Source: Auanema rhodensis
Lineage: Eukaryota; Nematoda; Chromadorea; Rhabditida; Rhabditidae
NCBI GenBank assembly: GCA_964057225.1
Contig: OZ059894.1
Location: forward strand, 10,488,131 to 10,552,130
Direction: 5' to 3'
Length of the DNA: 64,000 nucleotides
Of this stretch, positions 40,157-52,908 are shown one piece after another. Every line of letters starts with the position of its first letter. Position 1 is the stretch's first letter. The translations under genes and the position numbers were made by a program. The notes under the pieces are model-generated. The model did not search any database and was not told where the DNA came from. It saw nothing but the letters and a program-made list of their open reading frames with translations.

Positions 40157-41058
40157 TATATTTTAATTTAAATAATATTTATTTATAAAATTTTTAATAA
40201 TTCTTTATAGGTACCTGATCATGGTACTTCTCATGTTTCCATCATCGATGAGTTAGGTAATGCTGTTTCTGCTACATCAACCGTCAATCAAATGTATGTT
40301 TTATGACATTCAATGACTTTATTCTTCAATATTTCTTCTTAGATTCGGATCTATGAGAGTTTCTGCTGAATTGGGAATCATCTGGAATGATCAAATGGAC
40401 GACTTCTCCACTCCAGGACAATCCAATGCTTTCGGATTTGCTCCATCTGAAGCCAACTTCATTGCTCCAGGCAAAAGACCTATGAGTAGCATGAGTCCAA
40501 TGGTTATTTACAATAAGAATGATAATAAGGTTTTATCTTCAGAGCTTCAGCATCGTGAGCTAATAAAATATTATCTTCAGATTGCTATGGTTGCTGGTGC
40601 TTCTGGAGGTTCATTCATCATCTCAGCTACAGCTCAAACCGTAGTTAGATCTCTTCTATTCAATCAAACTATCAAGGTTTTTATCCAAAATTCATAGATT
40701 TTTCCAACCATTCTCTCTTATTCAGGAAGCTATTGATGCTCCACGTATTCATAATCAATATTTACCATTTGTAACTCAGTTTGAGCATACTGTTCCAAAG
40801 GTAATAACATTCCCCTCTGTAACATCTATACAACTAATTCTTTATTTTCAGAGAATTGTCGATACTCTTATCAATGATTATAAGCAGAACATGAGTGCTG
40901 TTGTCAAGCAAAAGTCTGTTGTCCAAGCTCTTGAACTACAGCCTGATGGTATCATATTTCCGCAAATTTCCACCCAATTCATGCAACGTTTTTCAGGTTT
41001 CATTCATGGCAACAGTGATTTCCGCAGACAAACTGCTACATATCCAGCAGGATTTTAA
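36248..41058 (+). CDS. Gamma-glutamyltransferase, type II membrane protein
   Basis: Cleaves glutathione gamma-glutamyl bonds at the cell surface. Exon 1 (36248-36357) encodes a cytosolic MVGVRDNSSPPRRGSPSDVF; exon 2 (37670-37796) encodes the signal anchor TVAILCAILATVFLLSTIAL; exon 3 (38071-38169) encodes a Ser/Asn/Gly linker. Phases match. The enzyme domain begins at 38562 (PFRDDRPILQDNWPLPSGS) and has GGNAVDAMIATLACIGVVNP, SSGLGGGFLMTLYN, DARESAPAA, the nucleophile region HGTSHVSIIDELGNAVSATS (Thr of GTSH) and the small-subunit motif MSSMSPMVIYN with GASGGSFIIS. The stop is TAA 41056-41058. The signal anchor and catalytic Thr are intact. Confidence 0.92.
36803..36833. repeat. (CT)n microsatellite in ggt intron 1
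   Basis: Near-perfect CT dinucleotide repeat inside the 1.3-kb first intron of the gamma-glutamyltransferase gene. Confidence 0.85.
40118..40153. repeat. (GTT)12 trinucleotide repeat
   Basis: Twelve uninterrupted GTT units within an intron of the gamma-glutamyltransferase gene. Confidence 0.9.
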
Positions 41059-41540
41059 ATCAAATTCTAAAAAAAAATGAGAAAAGTAGCATTTGAATGA
41101 TTTTCCTACATCATCCAATGACCCCTCCTTCCCTCCCTCTCTTCGAAATAGTTGTTTATAACTATTTTCTAGTCGTTATGTATCTCAAATGAAAACCGAT
41201 GTATTACCAACATTCGCCTGTTCATAGCATCCAACCCAAGTTTCGACCATTTTCCTTCAAATCTCTAGCGGTCTTTTATGATTTTTATAATTTTATTCAT
41301 CAAAGTTATATGTATGTATATTATTGCGATTTTCATCTAATGTTAGATAGTCATGTATCTGTATCTTATATTTCTTGACTTACATTCCATGACCCTATCG
41401 GGGTTTTGTATTTTTTATATTTCTTTATAATAAAATCTTTTGTTCATCTTTGTGTTTACTTTGATAACATCTTTAAAAAACTATTTATATTACTATAAAT
41501 GCTTTTGAGAACATAAGGAGTTTTCAAAACATTCCTTTCA

Positions 41541-41612
41541 GGCCGAGTGGTCTAGTGGTATGATTCTCGCTTAGGGTGCGAGAGGTCCCGGGATCGATCC
41601 CCGGCTCGGCCC
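41541..41612 (+). tRNA. tRNA-Pro(AGG)
   Basis: Cloverleaf read by eye. The acceptor stem GGCCGAG (41541-41547) pairs with CTCGGCC (41605-41611). The anticodon stem TCTCGC/GCGAGA encloses loop TTAGGGT with anticodon AGG. The T-arm CCCGG-GATCGAT-CCCGG lacks the usual TTC (GATCGATC), a slight deviation. Box A-like (tggtctagtgg) and box B-like (ggatcgatcc) internal promoter positions are filled. No intron. Confidence 0.93.
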
Positions 41613-41914
41613 CAACTTTTACTTTATTTTTGCTGCAAACAGAAGACTATTCATAGCTCAAAGATGTATGAAAAAGTATAAAATCTATTCTAAGTGACAC
41701 TTTAGTAGCCACTTATTAGACATATAAGGAAAGCATCCATTAACGAATATCCGGTAATTTGGTATGCTAGTTATGAACATGTTGTCGCCTCTTATAAGCA
41801 TAACATCTTCATATATACTCTGGAGAAAAGAGAATAGGTAGAGCTCATTCCTACTATTCATCATCATCGTCTTCATCGTCTTCTTCTGACTCATATTCTT
41901 GTAATTTGTGAATT

Positions 41915-44900
41915 ATGTACGGCTTACTCATAGAAGGAATTCGATTTATGATCGAAGAAAATTTTGGATCAGAAGTACTTCAACAGGTAGTTTTTAGAAT
42001 TTTCCAACTTTTTTTTCGAATTAGAGCTTTAATTTTCTAAAATTTCATTGAAGGTTTTACAAATGACACATCTAACTGAAAGAGCAATATCAACACATGA
42101 TCAATATTCTGAAAATATTGTTCCCAATGTACTGAAAGCAACTTGTGAGATTACGGGTCGCTCAGCAGATGAAGTTGGAGTTTTAGCTGGTATATCTATT
42201 TAAAAACTTGAACTTTAATTGATTTTTTATTATAAAATAGAAATTTTTATTATAATATTAAGGCCGTTTTTTCGTAAAATTCTTAATCCGTCATGGATAT
42301 GGTGATCTAATGCATGTAATGGGAAGACGATTTTCCGATTTCCTTAAAGGTTTAGATAACATTCATGAATATTTCCGATTCAGGTAAGCAATTTAACTCA
42401 TTTTAAAATATGTTTTCTTCAATTTCTTTCTCTTTTCATCTAAACTTCCTGAAAAAAAAGCTTTTAGTTATCCAAAGATTCGTCCACCATCATTCTATTG
42501 TTCATCAGAATCCGAAGATGGTTTAATCTTACATTACAGGTTAAAATATTTTTCGAAAATTGTAAAAAATAAAAAAAATAATTTAAAGAAGTCGTCGACA
42601 AGGCTATATCTCCTATGTTATTGGCCAATTAGTAGAACTTGCTCGGATATTTTATCAACAAGATATTGGAGTAAAAGTTTTAAAAAAAAAAGAAAAAGGA
42701 AAATTTTTATTTGTTATTATCCAATTGTCTTTCAATAATAGTGGATTGGGATTAGATAATAGGTTAATTATATAAATTATAAATAAAAAATAAAAGAAAA
42801 TATTTAGATTAAAAGAAAAAGTCAAAAATTTGAATGAATATCTACCAGTTGATACATTTTCTTTCTTAAAAATGTTTCCATTTTATATTGCTTTTAATAA
42901 AAGATTGGATGTAAGTTATAAAAACCATTAAAGTCCATGCAAAAAAAAAGAATTAAAGATTATTATGTGTGGACATGGCTTAATCAACTTAATGCCTGAT
43001 ATTCCCGGCCAAAACATGGTTGATGTGTTTGATCTGCAAAAGCCTTGCATCAAATTCACTGCTGAAGGAGTATGTTGATTAAGAAGATTTGATGTTCTTT
43101 ATCATATAATCTATGTGATTTTAGTGTTTAGCACATGAAAATTGTAATTTTCAATTGGAATCACTTCATCCGGTTATTAGAAAAACACAAGAAGAAATTC
43201 AAGTAAAGATTAATGGTATTATGGAAGAATCAGTAGAATTGAATAAACTTAGTGCAGATTCTATAGATGGTATGTAAATCTTTGAATATAATGAGCAAAA
43301 CAACCAAAATTATATTTAAGAATCAGGAGATTTACCATATGTTGTATTACGTGGTCCAATTATATTTTTGAAAAGTTGTGAAACATTTCTATTACTTGCT
43401 ACTTGTGTGTAAGTTTTTTTCAATTTTTATTCAAAAAATACAATATTTTCCAAGTGTTGATGGATTAGATTCAATGTTTCGTATGGGAATCTTTTTAAAT
43501 GATTATGGTGACGCTGATTGTAACAGGTCTTTTTCCCATTTTGTTTTACAAATTTACAAATAAAATTTTAATTTTTACAGAGAAATTATAATGGCTTCAA
43601 TTCAAAAAAGTGATCATTTAAAGAATTTACTTCAAAGTGAAAAACAAAGAAGTCAAGTATATTAATTATTTTATTTATTTATTAATTAAATATATTTATA
43701 TATAGGTTTTAACTGAAATGACACGAGAAATTGCTATAAATAAGAAGAAAGCTCGTCAATTATTAGCTCAGATGATGCCTATTGAGGTTCTTTTTGTGTT
43801 TTTATAAAAATTATTATTATTATCATCAAATTAAGGTTGCTAATACTATGCTGAAAACAGGAAAAGCTGAAGCATGCGAAGCTTTTGAGAATTGTACCGT
43901 AGCTTTTATAAAGGTAATAACTAAATTTAATAATAAATTATACATTTATTAGTTAAAAAAATAATAAAAATAAATTAGAAAATCACATTTATTTCTTATA
44001 TTTCTTTCAAAATATCCGAATTATTGTAGATTGTTGATTTTTCAAATCAATCACACGAATTAACAGCTGTAGAAATAGTAAATTTATTAAATAGGTAATT
44101 ATTATTATAATTAATTAATTATAAATTATAATAATTTATAGTTTATATTCTTTATTTGATGAAATTGTTGATGTACATGGAGTTTATAAAGTTGAAACTA
44201 TTGGAGAATCATATATGATATCAGCTGGAGTTCCATATTCGTATGTTGTTGTTGTTGTTAGAGCTTTTTATATATTTTTACTTTTCATCTTATAGAAATG
44301 ATCATGATACTGAGATTGTAGCTGATTGTTGCTTGAATATGATCTCAAAAATTCGAGAATCTGAATTCTATTTTGGAGATTCCAAGAAAAAGATTGTTCA
44401 AGTGAAAATAGGATCATATTCTGGAGCATGTGTTGGTGGTATAGTTGGATTAAGAGCTCCACGATATTGCTTATTTGGAGATACAGTTAACTGTGCAAGT
44501 CGTATGGAAAGTCACAATAAAACAGTAATTATATTAATTATATAAAATATTTTATTATATTTTAGCCTATGACTATACAAGTTGGTCAAAAAACGAAAGA
44601 TCGACTTGATAAGCAAGCGCCTTCCAAGTTTAAAGTAAAACATCGTGGTGTTATAGCTGTTAAAGTAAGTCAAAGTCTCATCACTAAATTCATGTTTTAC
44701 TTGAATATTCTTAAGGGAAAAGGTGATATGAAAGCATATGAGATTGTAGCCAAAAGTGGAAGATATCGTTATACGAAAGTTCCACCAATACGTCCAGTTG
44801 ATGAAGACGATGAAGATAATGAATGGAATGATATACTTGATGATGATACTCATCGAAATTCAGCAATGAGTCGAATGAGTATAACATGGGGTTATGGGTT

Positions 44901-46471
44901 TGTTTTCAAATAATTTTCATATTTTAAACTAATTTATATTATTATTATTATTATAAATTAAATTATTTTATATAATTTTAACTAAAAAAAGAAAAGGTAA
45001 TCGATAATGAATAACTATGCTATGAGTTAGAATATCCGAATAAATTCCTAGCGTGCTTAGCTATAATTTATATAATATATATGAATATATATATAAATAT
45101 AATATATATTTCATTCAGAATAGTATATGAAGATCTTTTGCTTACTACTTTTACCTCAAATATCTTTTTGTTTCTTAAACCTTTTTTATTATTATTTCTT
45201 TTATATATTTATAGAGGAGATTCATTAGATCAATCAAGAGTTGGATCATCTATATCACGTAGAGCATCAGATTGCTCTACTGTTGAGCTAAACAACGTAC
45301 ATATACCTATTTCTTTTATTTTTGATTTTATTTTATTTTAGACTATTGCTCAAACGATTGCCCAAACTTCTAATTCTGTTTGTTACGATACATCGTAAGA
45401 TTTCATTCATCTATTATCGATTAGCTTATAGATTTCTGAAATTTTAGAGAATTTGCAACTGCAAATCCTTCTGGACAATCACGTCTTGAGCAACAATTGA
45501 ATCGTACACGTCGTGAGTTAGAGAAGCTCCAAACTACTAAGCCTGATCCAACAGACCTTGGTGCTAGCACTGATTCTAAACTTTTTAAAAAATTCGAAAA
45601 CGGTAAAAGTAAAACAGGTGAATGATGATAATCCCAAATTCTTACACATTTTTTCTTTTTTCTCAGGAAAAGAATCAGAATTCAAATTAAATCTTCAGCA
45701 ATCTGAAGATAAGAAGGATATGCCAAAGAAGTCCGAAATAGGAGATCCATATAGTGAAGTTGTTTATACATATAGTTAATAAGAAAATGAAATTAATGAA
45801 TTATAGACACCGAGACCAACACTTGACGAATATAAAGTAATGGAAAAAAATAAAATAATTAAAGAACGTATAGAAACAATATCTGAAACATCATCAAATA
45901 ATTCAACAATTGAAGAAAGTGGTCAAATATCAGATGAAACTATAACTATTCGATCATTACCAAAGGTTTTCTTTTTTTAAATTATTATTATTCATTACTT
46001 ACGAGTTAAGTTTAAACTTATCTATTTGAGGAAACTCAAAAGTTTTTTTGAGACTCAAAACTTTAAAAAAAAAATTATTTGAAAAATTTCGGGGTGGCAA
46101 CAAATACACTTAAAGCTATAATTTAACTATAATTATATAATTAAGGTTAAAAATAAGACAAATAATGAAGAATTAAAAGCAGCACAACGATTAGCTAATT
46201 CTCAATCAACACGTAAAATTCCTGAGCTAAAAGAAAATGAAGTTCTTACTGTTCTTTTGAATATTTCAAGTTTTAAAAAAGTTTTAGGTTTTACCAGCAA
46301 TTAAGAAGACAAATGGAGTTCAAAATCATTCAAATTCAAATGAAAATCATACAGAAGAAAAGAAATGTAAATGTGAAACAATACGTATGGATCCTAAATT
46401 GAAAACTAAGGTAAATATTTTACAAAAAAAAAGAAAATAAAAATAATTTTTAGGTTTGTTCAATACAATAA
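41915..46471 (+). CDS. Atypical soluble guanylate cyclase, beta-like H-NOX protein
   Basis: H-NOX haem sensor, HNOBA/PAS, coiled coil and class III cyclase domain. Start [20 protein letters not shown]. Proximal haem His at about residue 104 ([12 protein letters not shown]), matching His105 of sGC beta1, and haem motif YRSRR (YxSxR). The catalytic part has [43 protein letters not shown] and [14 protein letters not shown]. The two metal-binding Asp positions read K (FIKIV) and E (GESYM), so it likely needs an alpha-like partner or has weak activity. A poorly conserved tail of about 300 aa follows, rich in Ser/Lys/Glu, ending KLKTKVCSIQ-TAA. It resembles the C. elegans GCY-31/GCY-33 group of oxygen sensors in sensory neurons; the exact ortholog is unresolved. 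Confidence 0.88.
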
Positions 46472-47039
46472 TTTAAAATTTTGTTTATTTGAATGTTTTA
46501 TTATATAATTTGTATAATTAAATAAATAATATGTATGTATGTATGTAGTTAAGAAATAATAAAACTTTATAAAATTAATTGAAAGTAAATCTATTTAACT
46601 AATTATTTTATATAAATTTCTCTTTAATTATGTCAAAGAAATGGTTAAATTGCTTATCTTTCTTCTATTTTAAATAAGATATCATATCACTTCTTCTTTA
46701 TATCGAATAGAATAATCAGAACAAAACTTGAGATGGATTTGAACGAAAATATATCGCCCGAGGGGCTAAGAGATGAAAGTAAAATTTGAGATTGCTAAAT
46801 TAGTGAGAGAGTATGGAAATTAGAGAGAGTTGATGATAAGATAATGATGAAATTCGCATTCGATGTCATTGTTGAACACTTACTCTCCTGATTGTAACCA
46901 GTTAGATAATGGAACTGGGTCGAGATACTTGTATAGCATCAGCTGACAACATCCGCAAGTGTAGGCGTCTGAATCCTTTATAAGGCGAGAACTGATCATC
47001 ATTGGCTACGGTAGAGCTCGACTCATCGTCCTCGTCAGT
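46472..47039. promoter_or_regulatory. gcy 3' region and collagen promoter with TATA box
   Basis: Contains a small (ATGT)n repeat at about 46531-46547. 'TTTATAAGG' at 46978-46986 lies about 55 bp before the collagen ATG, a clear TATA box, as expected for strongly cycling cuticle collagen genes. Confidence 0.6.
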
Positions 47040-48278
<1,239 letters not shown>

Positions 48279-48477
48279 GCGTCTTGCATATGCCCCTGAG
48301 GGCCTCACATACCATTTGATGCGCAATGTCCATCTATTTAACTTTCAACTTTGTGAATCAAATTATTTATTTGTAATCATTATTAATCTCCACATTTTCT
48401 GCAATATAATTAATTTCAAATCTCATGGATACCAAATTTGGTGAAAATCATTTATTACGAGGTCGTGTGTCAAACAA

Positions 48478-48519
48478 ATTGTGTCGTGAATTCTTATGTG
48501 TCGTGAATTCTTATGTGTC
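48478..48519. repeat. 17-bp tandem duplication
   Basis: Unit 'gtgtcgtgaattcttat' occurs twice in tandem, followed by a partial third unit (gtgtc), in the 3' region of the collagen gene. Confidence 0.8.
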
Positions 48520-48791
48520 AACAGTGAAATAAACAGTCAGCAACAATTTCTTCTTTAATTTTCCAATATTATTTTAATAATTTGAAATTTTTTTTATTTT
48601 CAAATACTCAACCGTGAAGTACGTGTAATTCAAAAAAAGTAATATAATTCACTCTACAGTGCGTACGCTTACGTGGAAAATTTGAATAAAAATATGTTAA
48701 CTATATGCTAATTAGAGAAATTTTTAAAAAAATGAAATAAAATCTTTATTATAAATATAAATAATAATAACAATATATACATATACTTTTT

Positions 48792-51700
48792 TCAATAATA
48801 ATAAATAACATTTAAAGCAAATGTCTCTTCTTGTTGGCCTGTCTCTGAGTTGTGAATGAAAATCAAAATCTGAAAACATTTTCTAGTCAGCAAGTTTTAG
48901 TTTGAGCTTAAAGCTTTAACGTGTAGTGACAAACCTCAATTGTAATTGGTCGTGAAATCACATTGTGAAAGTGAACAACAAGAGGATGCGATTGATTCGG
49001 CTGAATCGTCAAGTTATCTGTTTCAGGAGTCACTAGATCAGGTCTTGAGCAGGAAATTTGAAATATTCGCGGAATACTATATGAGTTATATATGGGAAGT
49101 CTCTTAAAAGATTTAGAATGGAATAGAAGTATTAACACTTCAAACCTTTGATATCAACTTCTTCTCATTCAAATCAATTTTAACATCAAATCGTTTAGTA
49201 ATGATTGGAGGTTCAGATTTTGAATGAACAATCCATGAATGAAGAAGATTTCTAGAAGATGTATCAACTGCTGTAACAACATGAATTCTTCTTCCTAAAA
49301 TTAAAAATTAAAAATTTTATAATTTATCATTGTGATGCATACCTTGATAATCTGGATTATATGTCATTGGTAATTGAACAACCTCATTACTTGTAAGATA
49401 AGGTTGTTCACTAACTGGCCGTAAACTACGAGCATTTGAGAAAACTTGAATCAATTGATTTGATGTATCAGACCTTAAATTTATATATTTTTAAATATAT
49501 TAATATAAATAAAGAACAATATATTGTATTATTATATATATTTAGTTGCTAAACTTGTTATTTATTTTTTCTAAAGTTAATTTGAAAATAAAAAGCAACA
49601 AAATTGTTTGTAAATGAGACTTGCTCGTCAAGATGGCCAGGTGTTAGTAATTCCTAACAGCATCTGAATCTCTTTTGTTTCTTCTCTAATCTCTCTATAT
49701 ATTGCATGCTATCCTTCTATTTTTTATATTTTTGTGAACTTTTCTTAAGTTTTTCAAGAAAATCAGTTGCTGGCCAGTTGGCATGCGTTTGATTATTGCC
49801 TGAAGCGCCTGCCACCAGCCTTCTTCCCGCCTACCTCAGAATCTAGTGAAGCGATACTCATTCTAGGCTTCACGCTAGCTAGAATGAGGTTTGTTTTCAA
49901 ATTTTATTTTAAAAAATTAAATATTATTCTTTTATTCTTTTATAATTCCCTTAAGAGTTATAATAAAAATAATTTGATTTTGAAGCTGATATGATCACTC
50001 AAAGTACATTATTACATCGAGCATGTGTTTGCTAACTATCATCTCTGATATCTTTAAAGCTTATTTCTAAATTCGATCTTGATGAAAACAAATCTTTATA
50101 CATCTTATTAGAAACTTAAGTTTAACAAATTGAAACTTAAGTTCAATGAAAGAAGATTATGGATACGTTTGTGTAGGTGGAAAGCTGTTGTTCATATATC
50201 TTTCTCTTCTTCACATTAACAAATAAACATCTGTTGATCATTGAAATCTTAACTTATCTTATAAAATTTTCTTCTTTCAATTCAAAAAATTATTTTCTTT
50301 CTGGCAAAGTCCAGATAACATTAGACAAATTGATCATTTTCTGCTTTTCAGTTATTCAGACATGACCGATTATACCCTCAGACGAACTCGGAGTGTGGTT
50401 GCTCCACGCTCCAGATCATTGGATCGTCCACGTCTGATGGTAAGTTTCATTCTTTTTTTCATCAAATGAATTGTTTTTTTTTTACAAAAAAAAATGAGTT
50501 GAATAAAGAAAACAGCTGAAGGAACTTGAGATCATAATGTTCTCAAAGCCAATCATTCATAGCTTTTTACTTATATATTACACTTTGTTTCCAGCAGACG
50601 CCTCCGTAAAATGAGAAAAAAAGTGAACATCATGTGATTGTTTGTTGTTTAAATTGAAAATGATAAAACAAAATTCTTAACTATATGCAATATAACTCTT
50701 AACTTATGCTTTGCAGGTCACTCGTACTGCTTCAGTCCCTGATTTGACTGGCTACTTCAGACACAGCGATAAGTACAAGCCACAATTTCACACTGTTTAC
50801 CAAACGACTCCATATCGCTGGCGTCGTGATTGGGACTTGGTTAGTTATATGATATAGATTAATGTTAAATTCAATTTATAGTATGATGACTATTGGTATG
50901 ATCGTTACTACTACTTCTCTCCACTCTACACGTCTTATATGTATCCTAAGAGACGTTATTACTACAGGTATTGATATGAGCTTCACTTCGTCAGTATCTT
51001 CTCAACTTTCCAGCGACTACTTGCCAAACCCTTACTACTGGAGCCCAACTTCTAGCTACTGGACCCGTTACAAGGGATATTGGTAATCAAATTGTGTTAA
51101 GTTTAAATATAATTTGTGAGTTACAGGTATGACTACGATTACCCAAGCTCTTACCGCCGCACCACCAACAGTGCTTTCAACAGATACTTGAACAGTACCT
51201 ACACCCCATACAGGTTTATTGAGCTTTCCATATAATCAATCATCTGTTATTTCATTTAAGATCTTACTTAATGGATTCTCTTTCAACATCTCTCGGACGT
51301 GGATTATCCATGTATAAGGCTGGTAGGGTGTTCAACTAACATATTTTACAAAACATGTAAACAAGCAAGCTATTTAGTTGAAAATAATAAACAAAATAGA
51401 TTTTTCTGTTCGTGAACATAGATAACTATATATCCTCAATAACATAGAACAGTTTTTTAGTTCAAAAATTGAAAAAAAAAGTTTTAAATTCTAATTTACA
51501 GCCAGCAATCTATGGTACTACTAATCCATTCTCGCCTCTTTATCTATATCGCTAAATGTTTTATAAAATTGCATTTTAGGTTTGTTTGTTTTTTAAAAAC
51601 CAAAAAAATGAAAAAAATGAACAGAAAAATCTATTTTTGTATCAAAAAATTTTGAAAAAAAAAAACTTTTTTAAATAATCTTTATAGTTATTAAAAATAT

Positions 51701-52872
51701 TTATTTAAGGCTTGATACCTTATCGTACTCTCGATACTTACTGGCTAACCCCAAGCTATTGGGATCGTCGTTTCAAAGATTGGAGAGAGCTTTACTGTAG
51801 TACAAAGGATACTTATCTTCCAACAACTTATGATAGAAAAGTTAGATCATACTTCGCTACATGGTCAGCTTAGAAAATGCTTTACACGATCGAAAATGAT
51901 TCAATTTTCTCTTTAAATATTCATAATACATCTAATTCATTCAATTAGATAAATGAGTAACTAGAGAAATTAGTCATATTGTAAAATATAAAATAAATTC
52001 TTAACTATATAACTAACCTTCTTATAGTTAAAGACAGTTTAACAGCTTGACCTAATGTTGAATGAATATCTTTTCGTTCTAATGAATGTACAACAATTCT
52101 CCAAATTGAAAGAAGTCTAAGAAAAGTCTCATAATATGAAAATTAAAATTAATTATAATACCTATACATATGTGAATCTCCATATAGTATAATTGGAATT
52201 ACACGACTGCTACCAGGTTCACCACAGAATGCCTAACCAATAGAATAATTATTATAATAAACTTATGTGATAAGCATACGCTGATAACAAGTTCTTGCTC
52301 AACTCCACGGTTTCTAAGAGCTACTTTAACTGTTGGATCTACTGATCGTAAAGCTAATACACGACGATTTCCTTTCAAACCAGAAATTAATAAATTTCTT
52401 TGAAATTGTGTTGCAGATTCAGAATAGAATCGAATTGTTTGATGAACACACGACGGACGTTGATCCAATCGTAAATCTAATATCGACACTGGCTCTCCGT
52501 TATCCCAACGACGGAATAACACCTGAAATCAAATATTAGAATATACGTGAAACATCTGCAATAGTCAATCATTTTCCATTTTTGTTTGAATTTCATAGAA
52601 AGAGCCCTTGTTTCATGTTCAAACTTACTTTTGTTTCATTTACATCATCATGTTTACTAATATTGAAATGTTCGTATAGAAATGGAACGTATATTGACTC
52701 CATTGGCTTCAGAAAAACCTGAAAATTTGAAAAATGAATGGAATTTTTCAATTTTTAATGAAGTGATTGGCAAAGTAAATCCGAAACAGTTGGTCTTTTA
52801 AATAGAAAAAGAAAGAATAGCTCAAGGAACGTGCGTAGGCATCAAACAACGTGCTTCCGTGGCGCAATAGGC

Positions 52873-52908
<36 letters not shown>

